Below are positions 41,018-54,000 of a stretch of DNA of 64,000 bases, in pieces; within the stretch, counting starts at the first letter, position 1, and each line of letters begins with the position of its first letter. Both the position numbers and the translations under genes were made by a program. The notes below the pieces were generated by a model. The model saw nothing but the letters and a program-made list of their open reading frames with translations. It was not told the DNA's origin and did not search any database. Source of the DNA: Branchiostoma floridae (Eukaryota; Chordata; Leptocardii; Amphioxiformes; Branchiostomatidae); contig NC_049988.1 of the NCBI RefSeq assembly GCF_000003815.2, forward strand, positions 2,855,405 to 2,919,404. The letters run 5' to 3'.

Positions 41018-41072
41018 ATCATATAACCTCCTTGAGTAGTTCAGTCCCAACTGATATAACCTCCTTGGTCTC
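41018..41072. repeat. Paired ATATAACCTCCTTG motifs
   Basis: Two copies of ATATAACCTCCTTG lie 30-odd bp apart (about 41020 and 41053). This string is the end of the palindromic elements at 28677-28917, and single copies occur near 35402 and 43188. Confidence 0.5.
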
Positions 41073-43730
41073 AAGATGTTCTCGCTGAGAAACCCTGTAG
41101 AAAAGGAGTCCAGAAAAACCTAGAGCTGAAATGACAGTAGCAATTGTTCCCCTGTCAAAGTCTGATGAATTAGACATAACACACTCCCTTTTCCTGAATA
41201 CCCTGTTTTGCATACTGCTATTCATGCTTTAGCTCACAATACCCACAGTAGATCCAGCCAGTGATGTTTTAATCTTGGATTATCCAAGAACTAAATCTTC
41301 TATATAGTGCTAATCTGTTTTAACATCAGCATGGTTTTCTTGTGTTTAACTAAGAATTTACTCGCTCCTATCTTGGAAAAATGAAAGAATTTAGAGAGTC
41401 AAACTCAAAGAAATGTGGTACTATGTAAATGTTTTGTGAGCACTAGTACAGCTGTGTGTGTGTAGACAATTTTCAGTTGATTTTGGTCAAGTAGAGAGAA
41501 AATCTTTCAGTCAAATATTGAACCAGACCACATACAACATGTTAAAATTGTGCATTGTCACAACTAGGTTCTTTTCTGGCTTGAAAGACAAACATTTTTG
41601 CTGCCACACTGATTTAAAAAAATGACAGTAGAATTTAGCAGTAACGTTTGCCACTGATTGTTTATCGTTTCCAGTCGGTCTAAATCCACTGTTGTTATCC
41701 CAGACCATCCAAAACATTGCATTGCCTATAGGCAACGTACAGTGCTATTTGTCTGTAGTATGGATTTAGTGGAAAACCTATACCCGTTCTGGATTGTTGA
41801 ATTTGTGGAATCAAACGCAAAGCAATATACGTTTTGAAGAAGTTTCGTTTGTTTGACTGTATGATTTCGTACTCAGTCAAAGCAATAGTTCTGTATATGT
41901 ATGCGCCATGTTTGGAAGAACTATCAGAGATTCTAGCGGAAAATTAGTAATTTTTTCTTACAAAAATATGTGCATTTCTATGGTCAAAAATCCGAAGTGA
42001 TTTTTACATGACCTAGTTTTTTCACTCCCTTGAGAACACCCGGCCATATCTATTATTTCCGCCAACCCGTCGAAAACAGCGCGCTGTGAATCGCTTCTGA
42101 CACTTACTCAGTAAAATAGATTATTTTGATAAATCGCTGGTGACCACTGTATGTATTGTCCGTAAGCTTTAAATGGACGTTATAAGAGTGTTTTTGGAAC
42201 ATATAGAACGAATCTATGATTTTATTATAAGCCAGAATAACACACTTTAAATATGGGTAGGCTGTAGCTGTGTTGAAACCATGATACCGTGGAGTCGCAT
42301 TCACATAATTTCAGACCTCAGATTTAAAGATAATATCTTCTCTGCATCGGTACAATGTGCATGAAAAAAGAGAACGTAATAAAGTGTATTGTACAGTTTT
42401 CAGTAAACCGAAGCTATGCTATACCAAATAAGCCTCGAGAAGCCTAAAACGGGCACAACATTCGGAGTGAGTGATATACGTATCACGATGTTTGCACCCC
42501 AAGAACACAGCTGAACGATTTTCGCCGCACAACCTATGGCTGATTATACCTCCTAAAATTGCGTTTTAATGCCCTTACTAACGCAAATAATGTCGAGAAA
42601 TGGAATCATGGTACACTAGAAGTATACTCACAAGTGGACATGTATTTCCTACGATCAAAAATGACTTTATTTCTTCCGAATTTCGCGAGCTAGTGTGTGT
42701 ATGTCGTTTTTCCGCTGCATATTTTTTTCGCCATCGCCGGCTGCGGTCTTGAAGCCAAGCTAAGATCGTTTTTGTTTGACAGCAAGTTTTTCTGATGTTT
42801 TTGGAATTTGAGAAATACACGAGCAATTTAAATACTGTACAAACGCCAACTAATCTAATGATAAAATGATTTTGCCCTTTATTTAAGTTATAGACCTATA
42901 ATTTGAATGAGGGAAAATCCTAAGATAGATAGATAGATCTATATGCTGTTTGAAAATAGCGTTATAACTTATAACAATATGAAAACTCTCATACGTGGTC
43001 CGTTTATACCACAAAGCGTATTTCATAAGCGATATTGTCCGAAAAAATACAATTCCGGTAAATAGTATTGTACTTTTACAAGTATGAGTAGTTACATACA
43101 CAGAAATACCCAAAAGACACTTCACGAAAACAATACATGAAATTTCTGTACCGTCATAAAGTTGTTAACATCAGAACTAAAATGTCAAAAACCTCCTTGG
43201 TAAGAATGACAACTCCTTTGGTTAAAAAATGTAGGGTGAGGGTTGAATCTACAGAAAGTAAATAGGAACGTAAATAAAAAACATTGAAAACAGCCACAAC
43301 ATCAAGTCACACACATTTTGTCATTTCTATTATTGTGTACAAATATTTGGTAGCCATACATTCAATTTGTGCTTATCGTGGTTTTGTCATGGTTTGTATG
43401 AAAGAACTTAACAAAAACAGGTTTTTAGTTGGATTATGTTTGGGGTTGTGTTTTTTTTTTTCTGTGCGGGGTCATCTGAGGTCGATTCTGTGTGCGGCGC
43501 ACAGCTGTGGTGAGGACCCATGGGATATGTTTACTCACGGGAAATGTTTTCTCCGGAAGAAACAACAACAACAACAACGGATGATTTTTGACCATAGATC
43601 TACAAGTTGTGGAAATAAGGCCTTGGTAACAAGGTCGGTTTACAAAAGCGATGTCTCATAAATTTTAGAGGGTGTAGAAATGATAGGAAAAAATAAAGAG
43701 TTGTCATTTGCAATTACGATATTTACACCC
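41073..43730. other. Intergenic, no gene seen
   Basis: No supported gene. The ORF at 43284-43661 starts with hydrophobic residues and ends after a Gln run (CAACAA repeat, about 43561); it has no recognisable domain. Confidence 0.4.
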
Positions 43731-43915
43731 CCAATATAGGGCCCCTTTAATATTTAGTAATGGTTTATGCACCGAATGACAGATTTTTGAATTTTAGTAA
43801 ATTTTATGATTAGTTTGGAGAATTCTAATTCCCCCAATATAGCGCCCCTTTAATATTTAGTAATGGTTTATGCACCAAATGACAGATTTTTGAATTTTGT
43901 TAAATTTTATGAGTC
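43731..43915. repeat. Two-copy tandem duplication, about 102 bp
   Basis: CCCCCAATATAGGGCCCCTTT near 43729 and CCCCCAATATAGCGCCCCTTT near 43831, each followed by AATATTTAGTAATGGTTTATG and GACAGATTTTTGAATTTT. Confidence 0.85.
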
Positions 43916-46708
43916 TCACCTAGGAGGTTGAAAAAAAACCTCATTGGTCTCACTGTCACAGTTTTCTTTGTCAAGTTTGTGCACTTTGTACCCTTTTTAT
44001 GAAGACATGAGTTGCGACTGCATTCAAGTCATTACTAAAAAATCAAAGATTTAAGTAGTGTATCTTAAATACTCCAAGACCTAATTACAGAGATTGTATT
44101 TAACTATTTGGCCCTCATCGATCAAGATTTAAAAATCTCATATGTTTTATTTGGCCCAAAAGTGCAATTTCGAACAATTCCTACTGTGCTTTCTTTCCCA
44201 AGACCTCAACGCAACGCAATAGAAATTTCCCTTTTTTGATATATACTAAATATAAAAAGAAATCCCAATCCTGGAGAATCTATTGTATTGGAAATGCATT
44301 ATATAAAGGAATCCTTGGCGTGAAAATTCTGATTGTGTTCTTCCCAAAGGGTTAACTCTAGTGTTTACATCTAAATAAAATTCTTTCTGTGGGTCGTTTT
44401 AGCATATATAGACTACATTTGTAAGCAAGAACTGTATTTCAAGTATTTTCAAGTATAATTTTACTTGTATTATTTTGTATACTATCATTAACGTTTCATT
44501 TTCCTTTTTGTTTTATCCAGACGATTCACGCTGTTTAAAGGTTCCATCTCTTGCGATGCGTTGTGCCAAATATGTACAAGTTTGAGTGGAAACTACTTCA
44601 AAATATGGCAGCTGAAAAAACTGTTACCATACCCTAAAACTTCCCATATTCAATGGTTATACTATTACAGGAAAATCTCCATGGACAAACTATTAGCCAG
44701 ATGTACCAGAAAAAGAAAGAAAACAGACAGTCGGAAATCTAACAAAAAAATGAGGGAAACCATCCTTGGGGAAACACAACTCCAAGATAGAAACGTTTAG
44801 TACTTTACCGCGAATGGAAAACTATGCTATGATTCTAGGACGGTCGCTGTCCTATAAGTTGATATGAAATTGAAATTGATATAGAAATACACCTATACAT
44901 ACAGGCTACAGACCACCCTTCTGATAAAAAAAAAGAAAAGAAAAAAGAAGCGACGTATTTACGTCAAGTGTCGGACCGTACGTTAACGCTCCCCCATCTA
45001 AATACATGCACCGTGTCTTTCTGGGGTTTTCTGTGTTGTGTATGTTGTCCAGTTCTGATGAATTATTCAATTGACCCAGATAGAATTCAACCCCAACCGA
45101 GCCTTTTATCCGACTCACACCCCAAAATACCACCGAGTATTCTAGCAATACGTGACAGTACTGTTGTATGGGACAAAAACAAACATATTTAGGCTACTTT
45201 AGATTTTCAGTATTTAGTAACTATATGTTCATATTTATTCATAGTCTTCCAATTTGAATCCTCTAAGTGTAATCAATGTATTAGCAACTTGAATCAATAT
45301 GTGAAACAGATAGACAATCATTAACTTACTAAATAAACTGCTGCAAACATTTCTAGAGTAGAGACTGAGGGGAAGAAAGAAGGAAGCCCAAAACATCAGT
45401 TTCAAACATTGGATACAGCAAAACATGCTTTAAGTTGATAAGAAGAACTATGTTTTACACACACATACATACAAACTAAAAAAAACAACAGCAAAACAAA
45501 GTGCAATATGGAATTGTTTGGCAAATCCAATACTGTCTGAACATTTTGTGCGAGATTTTAGAATAATAGGAAGGTCAAGAACGTCAAAACTTGCCCAGTT
45601 TCTGCATGCGTAGTACTGCATGCCCAGGGCAAAGTTTTATAACAAAGGAATGAAGAAATGGAAGACAATTGAGTCCTACTCGATAATGAAACATCGAAGT
45701 TGAATTCTGCAGTCAACTCCCAATTATGACTCAACTGTAAAGAAAAAATCGCATCCCAAAAGTCAATGTTTCGAGATAAAATGGTAGAATACGGTTTTGA
45801 TTCAAAACCCGGATTTCCATCGTTTAATATTTTTGCTTGTGCAATGAGTGCCTGTAGTCATTTAACTTTTTTTACCCAAAAAGTAAACTGGGATGCACGA
45901 ACGTGAACATAAGAAACATTTTACATAGTACTTTGCAACTGAACTAAAATGTCAAAGTGTTTGCAACTCAAGAAGTTAGCAGGTCACGATGTTCGGCAGC
46001 CAGGCAGGACCAAGGCTGTGAGCAAGGAGATTATCAGCCTAAAAGCTCGGAGCCACACAGCCTGAGTTTTCATCGGTACGGTCGTACATCGGTTCTTCCT
46101 TCTTCTCTCAGTGTATGTGAAGTTGAAATGTTGACCAATGAAAATGAAAAACAGTGGAAAAAAACCTCTTGTCTCTCTTGTGTAGTTTTCCTTGTTTTTG
46201 ACCTCAGTCTTATGCCCCAATTGAAAACGGGAAAAGTGTAGCCGCAGTGCGACTGTTGTTTTTTTGCTCTCGGGAATGGTAGAAATCTGTCAGGCCCCTT
46301 TTCCTGTAGATTCATGAATGTCACATTGTAACGAAGTAACTCATGATTTCAAACTAGAGAATGTAAACGAAACGTTGTTTAAAACAAGGAAGCTTGTTTA
46401 AAAGAAGTGTTTCTCCCCAAATGTCACAAGCCTAAAGTAAACTCTCTGTTTTTTTCCCACGGTTGTTTCCCGTGAAGTCTTCACACCAAGTCTAACTATC
46501 GTGACGGTTTCTCTCGGCGGGATTTCACGCCTTTTCCTTCAAACCCCGACATTATCGTCTACTTGCTGAATCGGGAGTTTACAGCTTGACAATTAGGTGA
46601 AAAGTGTGCAAACTGGACATAGCGAGGGGGCGGTTTGTGTGCCCGTCCTCAAAACCTGCCCTGCGTTGGAAACATATGTCCTAAGATTGAGATATTTCTT
46701 ACTTTTCG
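43916..46708. other. Intergenic; candidate terminal exon at 44521-44800
   Basis: A good acceptor (TTTTGTTTTATCCAG, ending 44520) opens a 92-codon frame to a stop at 44798-44800 (includes ISCDALCQICTSLSG and KISMDKLLARCTRKRKK). No upstream exon or family is recognised. The remaining sequence is AT-rich with no gene seen. Confidence 0.25.
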
Positions 46709-46935
46709 TGCACGTTTCTTGTGAGTTTTTTCTGTCAGATGACTTAGTCTTTTCTTGAAGACGGAACACCGTATAATGTAGTCTTACAGAAGTGATTGAC
46801 AGCAGACATGAACGACAATAGAAGCACGTTTCTTGTGAGTTTTCTGTCAGATGTCTTTTCTTCCACAGGCCGTGGCTTGAAGACGGAACACCGTATAATG
46901 TAGTGTTACAGAAGTGATTGACAGCGGACAGGAAC
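46709..46935. repeat. Two-copy tandem duplication, about 113 bp
   Basis: GCACGTTTCTTGTGAGTTTT at about 46710 and 46823. Both continue to GAAGACGGAACACCGTATAA and AGAAGTGATTGACAGC. The copies are very similar apart from a short indel, so the duplication is fairly recent. Confidence 0.85.
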
Positions 46936-48617
46936 GACAATAGAAACTCCCTGAAGAAAAATCTTCGGCCGTATCCGTAACATTTCTTTCTGTCACGTTG
47001 CTATCCGTACCGTCTGACACGGATTTCCTTTCCCATGGTTAAGCTAAGTTTTCGTTTTCGTTTTCTGTACTTTTCTATGTGCAACATCTACGATATAAAC
47101 TAGGGCAACAGACAACAGTACTATTTTTTTTGGCCAGGAGTCCCTCTTCTTTATTTTACTCAATTCAAATTAAGAATTTTCGATACCAGAATAGACTATT
47201 GTATCTTCTTTGCATAGTCCATCTATTTGCAAGTCACTGACGAGACACGAACTTTTGAGATATTTTTTTCCACTCTCTCAGAGAAAATGAACATTTCTAT
47301 GAATGATGTCACACTCTCTAGTAAAAGCGAAATGTAATAAAAATGTTTTAAATACTTCCTTTAATTTTTTTTATGTCAATAGCTAAGAGGGTGTTGCTAT
47401 GATACAACACAGAATATTAACGTACCGTTTCATCTTACGGCAGAAATTATGAAAATACAAGCTAGAAATATCAATCCTTTTTTTAATTCTTTTATTCACA
47501 TTTATTTAACGAGGATTTGACAAAAAGCAAAGTTGCTTATCTGGGTCTTCTCCTCTTACACATGACAAAAATAAGGACACACATACAAAATAACGAACAC
47601 TAAATAACATAGTCAAAAGATAATACGACGTGAAAATAAACAAGGAATCAAGTAACAGAGTGAACGTACAGCTGGTTTACAAACTTAGGAATAATAAAAT
47701 AAGGCTATATAATCAACTAAAACTAAAAATCCTTTTATCATTCCAAAATACTGTATATTAAAATTATGTATAGTTCGTTGGACGAAATGATGTATCAAGG
47801 GTGCTTAGTTTAAATCAGGCGCAAAAATGATTTAGGATGACTGATAGTAGAACCATGGAACTTTTGGAACGATCCCCTCTCCGTTGACCTTGACCTCAGC
47901 CTCACACCTTGACCGGAGCCTTGTTATGTCACGCTTTGTGACGTCATTGTTTTTCTCCATACCGGTTGCTTGAAACAAAACACAGACAAACCTCTTGCTT
48001 CTTAAAATGATCTTATCACCAAAATCATTTCCTCGGTTTGTAAATCAGAATCAGAGACTCTAACTGAAGGTGTGTAAAGACAAGCTGTTCGGATTTAACC
48101 ATGACAGCAAGCAGTGAACCAGGAAATCCGGGAGGCTCAAGCCATGGTGGCATGTGTAGCAGCGCTCCGTAACGGACAATAACAGTACTGCATGTAAAAA
48201 AAAAACGCCTGCAACTGTAAATGAACTGTAGCTCTGAAGTTGCCACTTGCAGATTACCTAAAATATATATCAGTTACTATAATCAGTACGAAAAAAAATT
48301 ATGAATATGTACCATGTCCTAATATGATTTTCACAAGTCTGAATATGTACATGTACTTTAATTTTCACAAGTCCTGATTTTGAATATTAAAAAAGAAGCT
48401 CCCTCCAACAATGTCTTTATTGTAGTTGTAGTTATACAAGGCAATTGCCACTTTCTGCACTTCATCAATATGGGAATAAAAGACTATGATAGACAAGTAT
48501 CATATCTTGTCCCTTCAGTTCTTGTTACAATGTTTATGGTCCCTATTTAGTCACCTTGTGTATTTTGTACTTTTTGGCAGCCTCACATTAGATTTAGAGT
48601 CTATACATATGAACCAC
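46936..48617. other. Intergenic, no gene seen
   Basis: No gene. Read on the minus strand, AACTTTGCTTTTTGTCAAAT, then TAAATAAATGTGAATAAAA (about 47480-47530), looks like a retroelement 3' tail, too short to classify. Confidence 0.4.
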
Positions 48618-48641
48618 AAAATTTATTTGCTGTGGCCTAAC
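48618..48641. repeat. Lone AGGCCACAGC-type arm
   Basis: AAATTTATTTGCTGTGGCC followed by TAA matches the right arm of the 761-1279 MITE. No left arm is seen nearby. Confidence 0.6.
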
Positions 48642-48785
48642 TACAATCGTAGGGATAATTTGACGAAGAAGCTACATCCATTTACTGTATTTAGTTCTAC
48701 TGGAAGTTGGAAAAACCCCTCAGAGTCAAAGTGATACATGCCGAATTTTGTACACAATTAGAAACTGCGTAAAATTAGACTGTAA

Positions 48786-49374
48786 CCTGTGTAGGGTTGA
48801 TCCACTCAAATTGGGATGGATCTTTTCAATAAGTGTGGTGAGGTCTTTTACGTGCTCAAGGTTTGACTCTTTCAGTTCCCTACCCATCTGAGAGCATGTC
48901 CCCAACCAAAGATATAAGTACTAATTTGGGGTCTACTTAAATACTGGAAATACACATGAAGGAGGGTGAAATCATTGTCACAGGTACTTAGTATTTTCTG
49001 ACGATTTCTTCCTTCCAGGGTCATATACAGATTATTCTGCGCCAAAATATAGCAATCTGCAATGTTTATTCTTAGAAAGATACTGAATTTCGGTAGATTT
49101 CACCCTCCTTCATGTGTTTTACTGTGTATTCCGGTATTTAGGCAGACCACTAATTTTCACCTGATTTGAGTGACGACATATGAGGTGTTATTCAATGTAA
49201 GAAAGACTGAATGCAGCTACAGGACTCATCAAAGACTGCAGATACAGAACACAGTGAATAATGATGATATAGGTGTTAAGTTTTCAAATACAAGATGTTA
49301 GGGCCTGCCAGGGATTCAAGCCCATAACCTTTGGATTCTGACTCATCAACCCTAACTACAAGACCATCTTGTCA
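48786..49374 (-). mobile_element. tRNA-headed SINE interrupted by a MITE
   Basis: Read on the minus strand the head (49296-49374) contains a tRNA-like A box (TGTAGTTAGGG) and B box (GGGCTTGAATCCC). Downstream is a body with TTGAGCACGTAAAAGACC and ACTTATTGAAAAGATCCATC. A separate TIR element (48928-49148) with an exact 8-bp duplication splits the body. No tRNA cloverleaf is complete, so it is not a tRNA gene. Confidence 0.7.
48928..49148. mobile_element. hAT-like MITE with TSD ACTAATTT
   Basis: This 221-bp element has ends GGGGTCTACTTAAATACTGG and its degenerate complement, and inner arms ACACATGAAGGAGGGTGAAA mirrored. A perfect 8-bp duplication ACTAATTT flanks it (48920-48927 and 49149-49156). 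It interrupts the SINE at 48786-49374. Confidence 0.85.
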
Positions 49375-50829
49375 CCATTTAACTTGGAGTGTTATTAAAC
49401 TTGAAGTGTAATTAAACTTTAAATCAACAAAGCAATGTAAGAATAACATCCTTTATTCACTAATATCTTTGAGGCAACTTCTGTAGTGTATATCACTGAA
49501 ACATTTCCCTTGACTTCTATGTTCAGCTTTTGGCTCACAAGAATCCGATACCCAGTCCTGTAACAGTCAAAGATTAAAGAAAGTTTGTATAGAAAAGTTC
49601 TGCAGTTTTCTTTTTGCATATTTCTGTCCCTATGGTCTTTTCTGCACACTCTCAAATGTACAGGTGTTTCAGATATTCCAAGATGGCGGACATGCTTTGA
49701 ATTGAAATTTTAAGTGTTGTTCTACTCCAAACCACACTTCCAAAAAGTGATGTTTTTAGAAAGCGTCACATTGTCAACAACCTTCCACAAAATTAGACAA
49801 CAGTTAAATTTCAAAATTGCCAGAGAATGAACCCCATTTTTTGCCCAGAAAATGTACCGCTACCTTGGACTGGGCTTGCAATTATGATATTTCATGTTAC
49901 ACAAAAATGACCACAATATGACATAAACAATGAAAGTTTGGAAAAAAAATGTATAAATAAAAGGTTCTTAAAAACATTGGCAACATTGTTAAACATGTAT
50001 CAGTACAGCAACAATAAACTGTCATCAAAAACTGCATAATGGTAAACTCCTGTTGGTAACAATAAATACTACTGCAATACATGTGTATTCTCAGCTTCTA
50101 AAACTTATCAGAAATTGCCAAGATTTCAATTATAATTCGTCATTGCTACTGTCTGGTATAGATCTACCTGCAAAAATATCACGTATCTTTGTACATGAAA
50201 AGGCTTTCTTTCTATTCAAATACAGTTCAATCTGTACAACTGGATAAAAAACGGAGATTTACTTCCGGAAGTTTTAACTGACATCCATCACTCTTCTTCA
50301 GCGTCACAAGATATTCTTTCTTAACAACTGTTTACTACAGGTATCTGTTGGAAGTACAATATGTGCTACAACATCTCTGGTTTGGCTTTTTACACATTTT
50401 CAGAAAAAAAAACTTCCCAAGGTACGTGTAGTCTAATTTTTGAAACAGTACACAACTCAAGAGCATTTCTTTACCATTTAGACTTTTAGTTACGCCAAGT
50501 TGTGTAAAGAAAGGACACCAAAAAACATTTCCTTGGAAGCATATGAAAGTTATCTACATTTGGATGTAATCTATATAATCAAATCAACATGGCCTTATAA
50601 ATGTACATGATCTAACATTGTACAATCTTGCTTGTAGACATGACTATAACAACTATACATGTACAGGAGCAATGCATTTTCCTCTGGCACATTTTTAGAC
50701 ACAACTGCAGCATAGATATTTCTTAGAGACATTAATATTACTGTTATGATAAGTACCACATTGTGAATAACCTACAAACTATCTACAGTTTTACATACAA
50801 AAAAACAATGTTATTCAATCCACCTAACT
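49375..50829. other. Intergenic downstream of DNAJC1
   Basis: No gene. CAAGATGGCGGAC (about 49681) is a YY1-type motif on the + strand without a supported gene. A lone ATAATCAAATCAACATGGCCTT arm near 50575 matches 14690. Confidence 0.4.
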
Positions 50830-50835
50830 TTTATT
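50830..50835 (-). terminator. Probable DNAJC1 poly(A) signal
   Basis: AATAAA on the minus strand 153 bp past the DNAJC1 stop codon, followed by a T/GT-rich stretch (TTGTTTTTTTGTATGT). Confidence 0.45.
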
Positions 50836-50987
50836 AAAAGAAAAAAATATTGTCCTTACGAACCAAATTTGATGCACCTAACATTATGGTTTCTTCACTA
50901 ACACTAATACTATTTTCCTTCTTTGTGAGAAACAGTTTACTATGAGAACAGTAACGATTATTATATGCAACTCCTTCTATCCAGGGG

Positions 50988-51074
50988 TTAGCTGTCTGCT
51001 GTGTCTTTCTCTGCTGTCTGTTTCTTCTTCCTCACTCTCTCCACCAACTCCTTGTATCTCAGCATACAGTCTTC
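50988..51074 (-). CDS. DNAJC1: DNAJC1 coding exon 10 (terminal)
   Basis: EDCMLRYKELVERVRKKKQ..., the last SANT helix and a basic tail, then TAA at 50988-50990. Acceptor TTCCTGCAG. Confidence 0.93.
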   Translation of the reverse strand, partial: EDCMLRYKELVERVRKKKQTAEKDTADS

Positions 51075-54000
51075 CTGCAGGAATGGGAGAGATGTTTTGG
51101 GACAGTTAGATCAAGTCACAAATAAACGTACAGAATGCTAAGATTGCTAAGAAGAGAACAAGAAAACAACAGCTCATGGAAAGTTAATAACTACAAGACT
51201 TTTAGTATGTAGTACAAGGACAATAGAACAGTATCAGAATATTCTATAGTATTTCTTAGTACAATAGGACAGTTCAGATGATGAGTACCCAGGGCTCGAA
51301 ATTCATTTTTGGGATTAGGCGCACTGGTGCACCCAGCTTAAAAAATTGGGTGCACCAAAAAATTTTGGGGTGCACCACTTAAATTTAAGTAGAATGTCAA
51401 GAAAACCTAATAACAAAACTTAGTTACAAGCTATCAAATTCTTATACAAGTAACATGACAGACATTTTTATTATCTTTCTAACACTTAGATTTCAAGAAT
51501 ATCATGTATACAAGCATACTTGATATCTTTCCATACATAAACCTATGAAAATATTTGGGTGCACCTGGATGCACATGCACCCAGTATTTCGAGCCCTAGT
51601 ACCATAACATAAATGCAGTAGTACAGTACAGTCACAGTACAATGCCAGAACAGAATCTAGACAGTACCAGTAAGAGAACAGTGTAAGTACCATAACACTA
51701 CAGTATCAGTACAGTAACAGTACACTAGTAGAAAAGTACATTAAATGCCGGGACAGAATCTTTACAGTACTAGTAAGAGAACAGGGCTTTTGCCCCGAGT
51801 GTGAATACCTGGCTAAATAAAATAAAATAGAATAAATGAGTATCAGTACCATAACAGTACATTATGAGTACAGTAAGAGTACAGTAGTGGAAAGGTAGAG
51901 TGAAGTAGCAGTACAATGCCAGAAAAGAATCAGTACAGCATCAGATGATTATGCATTGTTTTTGCTTTTCTAAAGAACATTTAAGGACTTGGAACAACGT
52001 TCCTTAAAATGGCTGGAAATCAACATGATTTCCTGGCGGTAGGAATCAAAACTGGAATTACATATACATGTACATGTATGATTAAATTTGGTAAGATTCA
52101 ATATTCAATACCATCAGAAGGGTGTATATTTTGTACAAAAGTCTATGTTCTTTAAAAGAATACTCATGATGTTTTTTTTGTCAGGAACTGTTGTATTTTT
52201 GTCTCTTTGGTGACATAAGCACTTTAATATTGCTACATTTTGTTCTTTTCTATAATCATTAAAAAGTATCCACAACGAACCTTTCCCTTGCCAGGCACCA
52301 TCTCAGCAATTTTCTCCCATCTCTCTGCTGTCCCCTTGGGGTGCTGTGCTATTGCTGTCTCCAGCTGTTTCTGCTGTTTCTGTGACCATGCTCCGCTGTC
52401 CATGTGTGCGCTGGCATCTGTGGTGGGGTGTTCAATATGTGCTTTATGTTTTCTAAATATTTATGCATCTTCAATGTAACAGTATCACTGTACAATGTAA
52501 AGTGCGTACATGTAGCGATTAGACAAGGGGGTAGGCAGGGAGAACACAGAATAAAAAATGTTAGCGTTGGTTCCAAGTTCATGGTGAAGCGGTCGCAGCA
52601 AAAACTACAAACATAAACCACCTCACCGTAGAGCAATTTTGGTTCAACTAAGGTAAGGAAAACCTGGATTTTCAGTTAATTAGGAATGTCAGAATTCTAG
52701 ATTTTGTCCAGTCTGTTGCTTGCTTCCAGTGCAAGGGCTATCCTAGTTTTAAAGTCTGACACTTACCTAGTATAGACTTGGCATCACTGACACTTTTGTT
52801 TTCCGCTGCGACTCTTTCTTCCCTGCCGTTCTGTACTTTCACTTTTGGCGCGCCGGGAATCAGAGCAGTTCTATCCACGTTTTTATCGCTCTTGGATTTC
52901 TTCTTGCCGTCCGTTTTCGCGACGTCGCTGTCAATCTTCTTGGACTTGCGACCCCGACCCTGACTCAAGCCGTCGCCCGATAGAAATGCGTTGATGTCGT
53001 CTGTTTCGTCCGTGTCTCTTGTTGAGATAATATCATCAGAAATGCCCTTCCCCTTCTGGTTTATTTTTGTCGCGTTTGGAACAGAACCTGGAAAAAAGGA
53101 ACATTGTACAATTTGCTGTAAATGCATTTGAGTTTGCAGGGATTTAATTTCACGGTATTGAGAAAATGGAATTTGTTTGCAATGGTTTTGTGTTCACAGT
53201 AGCAGTATAGTCCCATACTGTAGAGTAATGAAAACTCACTGACAGGCACTAGTCAGAAACCACCTACTACAGGTAGACAGAACTTTTGGCAGCGCTGGCA
53301 ACTGTCACTGATCAAACCAAATCTACCCTCTTGATAGGTAAAAAAAAAGCACTAAAAACTTCCCATGTAATGCTGAAATGGGGTAGGCGGGCAGGAGACA
53401 TACCTAAAAGCTTGGCAGTGTTTTTGAGTTTGTGGTGAAGTGGTCACCATGAAAACTGCAAACAGAAAGCCACCACAAAAGTTTCTGAATTTACAGTTAA
53501 CAGTCTTTTTAAGAAAATGTGTTCTTTTAGTACATGTAAGTGGTGGGACAACTCTACTTCTTATGAAGATGACAATTCTGTAATTTTTGCTCAGATTTTG
53601 TCATGTAGATATTGTTGTGCTGTTTCTATGCAGTATGTTGTAGAATGCCAAAGTCAATTCTAATCTCAAAGAAGAAGATGTGAAAGAACAAATAAAAAAA
53701 TCTACTGTTGACATACTATACTTTGGGTTCAGTCATTTGTTCCACCTTCCTGCTCACATCAGTTTTGGGATTCACAGAGGATGTCATTTGCACCAACAAA
53801 TGAACAAGGCCTAACAAACATCTTTTGCAATGGTCTATTATCAATGGAAATGTATAAAAGTAAAAACTTATCCATTCTACTTTATAATATATGAGTAGTA
53901 AAGCCACTTACCAGGAGCTGGCTTCCCTTGTACCACTGTGAACTTATTGGACTTGACCTTGGCGGCCTGGGTGGTGACCTCCGACACAGGCCTGCCGACC

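Noticed and set aside
42578-42826. Minus-strand ORF with ILAWLQDRSRRWRKK, resembling homeodomain helix 3
   Set aside because: The invariant WFQNR core reads WLQDR (Phe and Asn lost), and the preceding helices do not fit a homeodomain; surrounding DNA is AT-rich without splice support.
27431-50987. MLLT10 (AF10) between SKIDA1 and DNAJC1, as in vertebrates
   Set aside because: No PHD-finger cysteine pattern or leucine-zipper exon was found on either strand.
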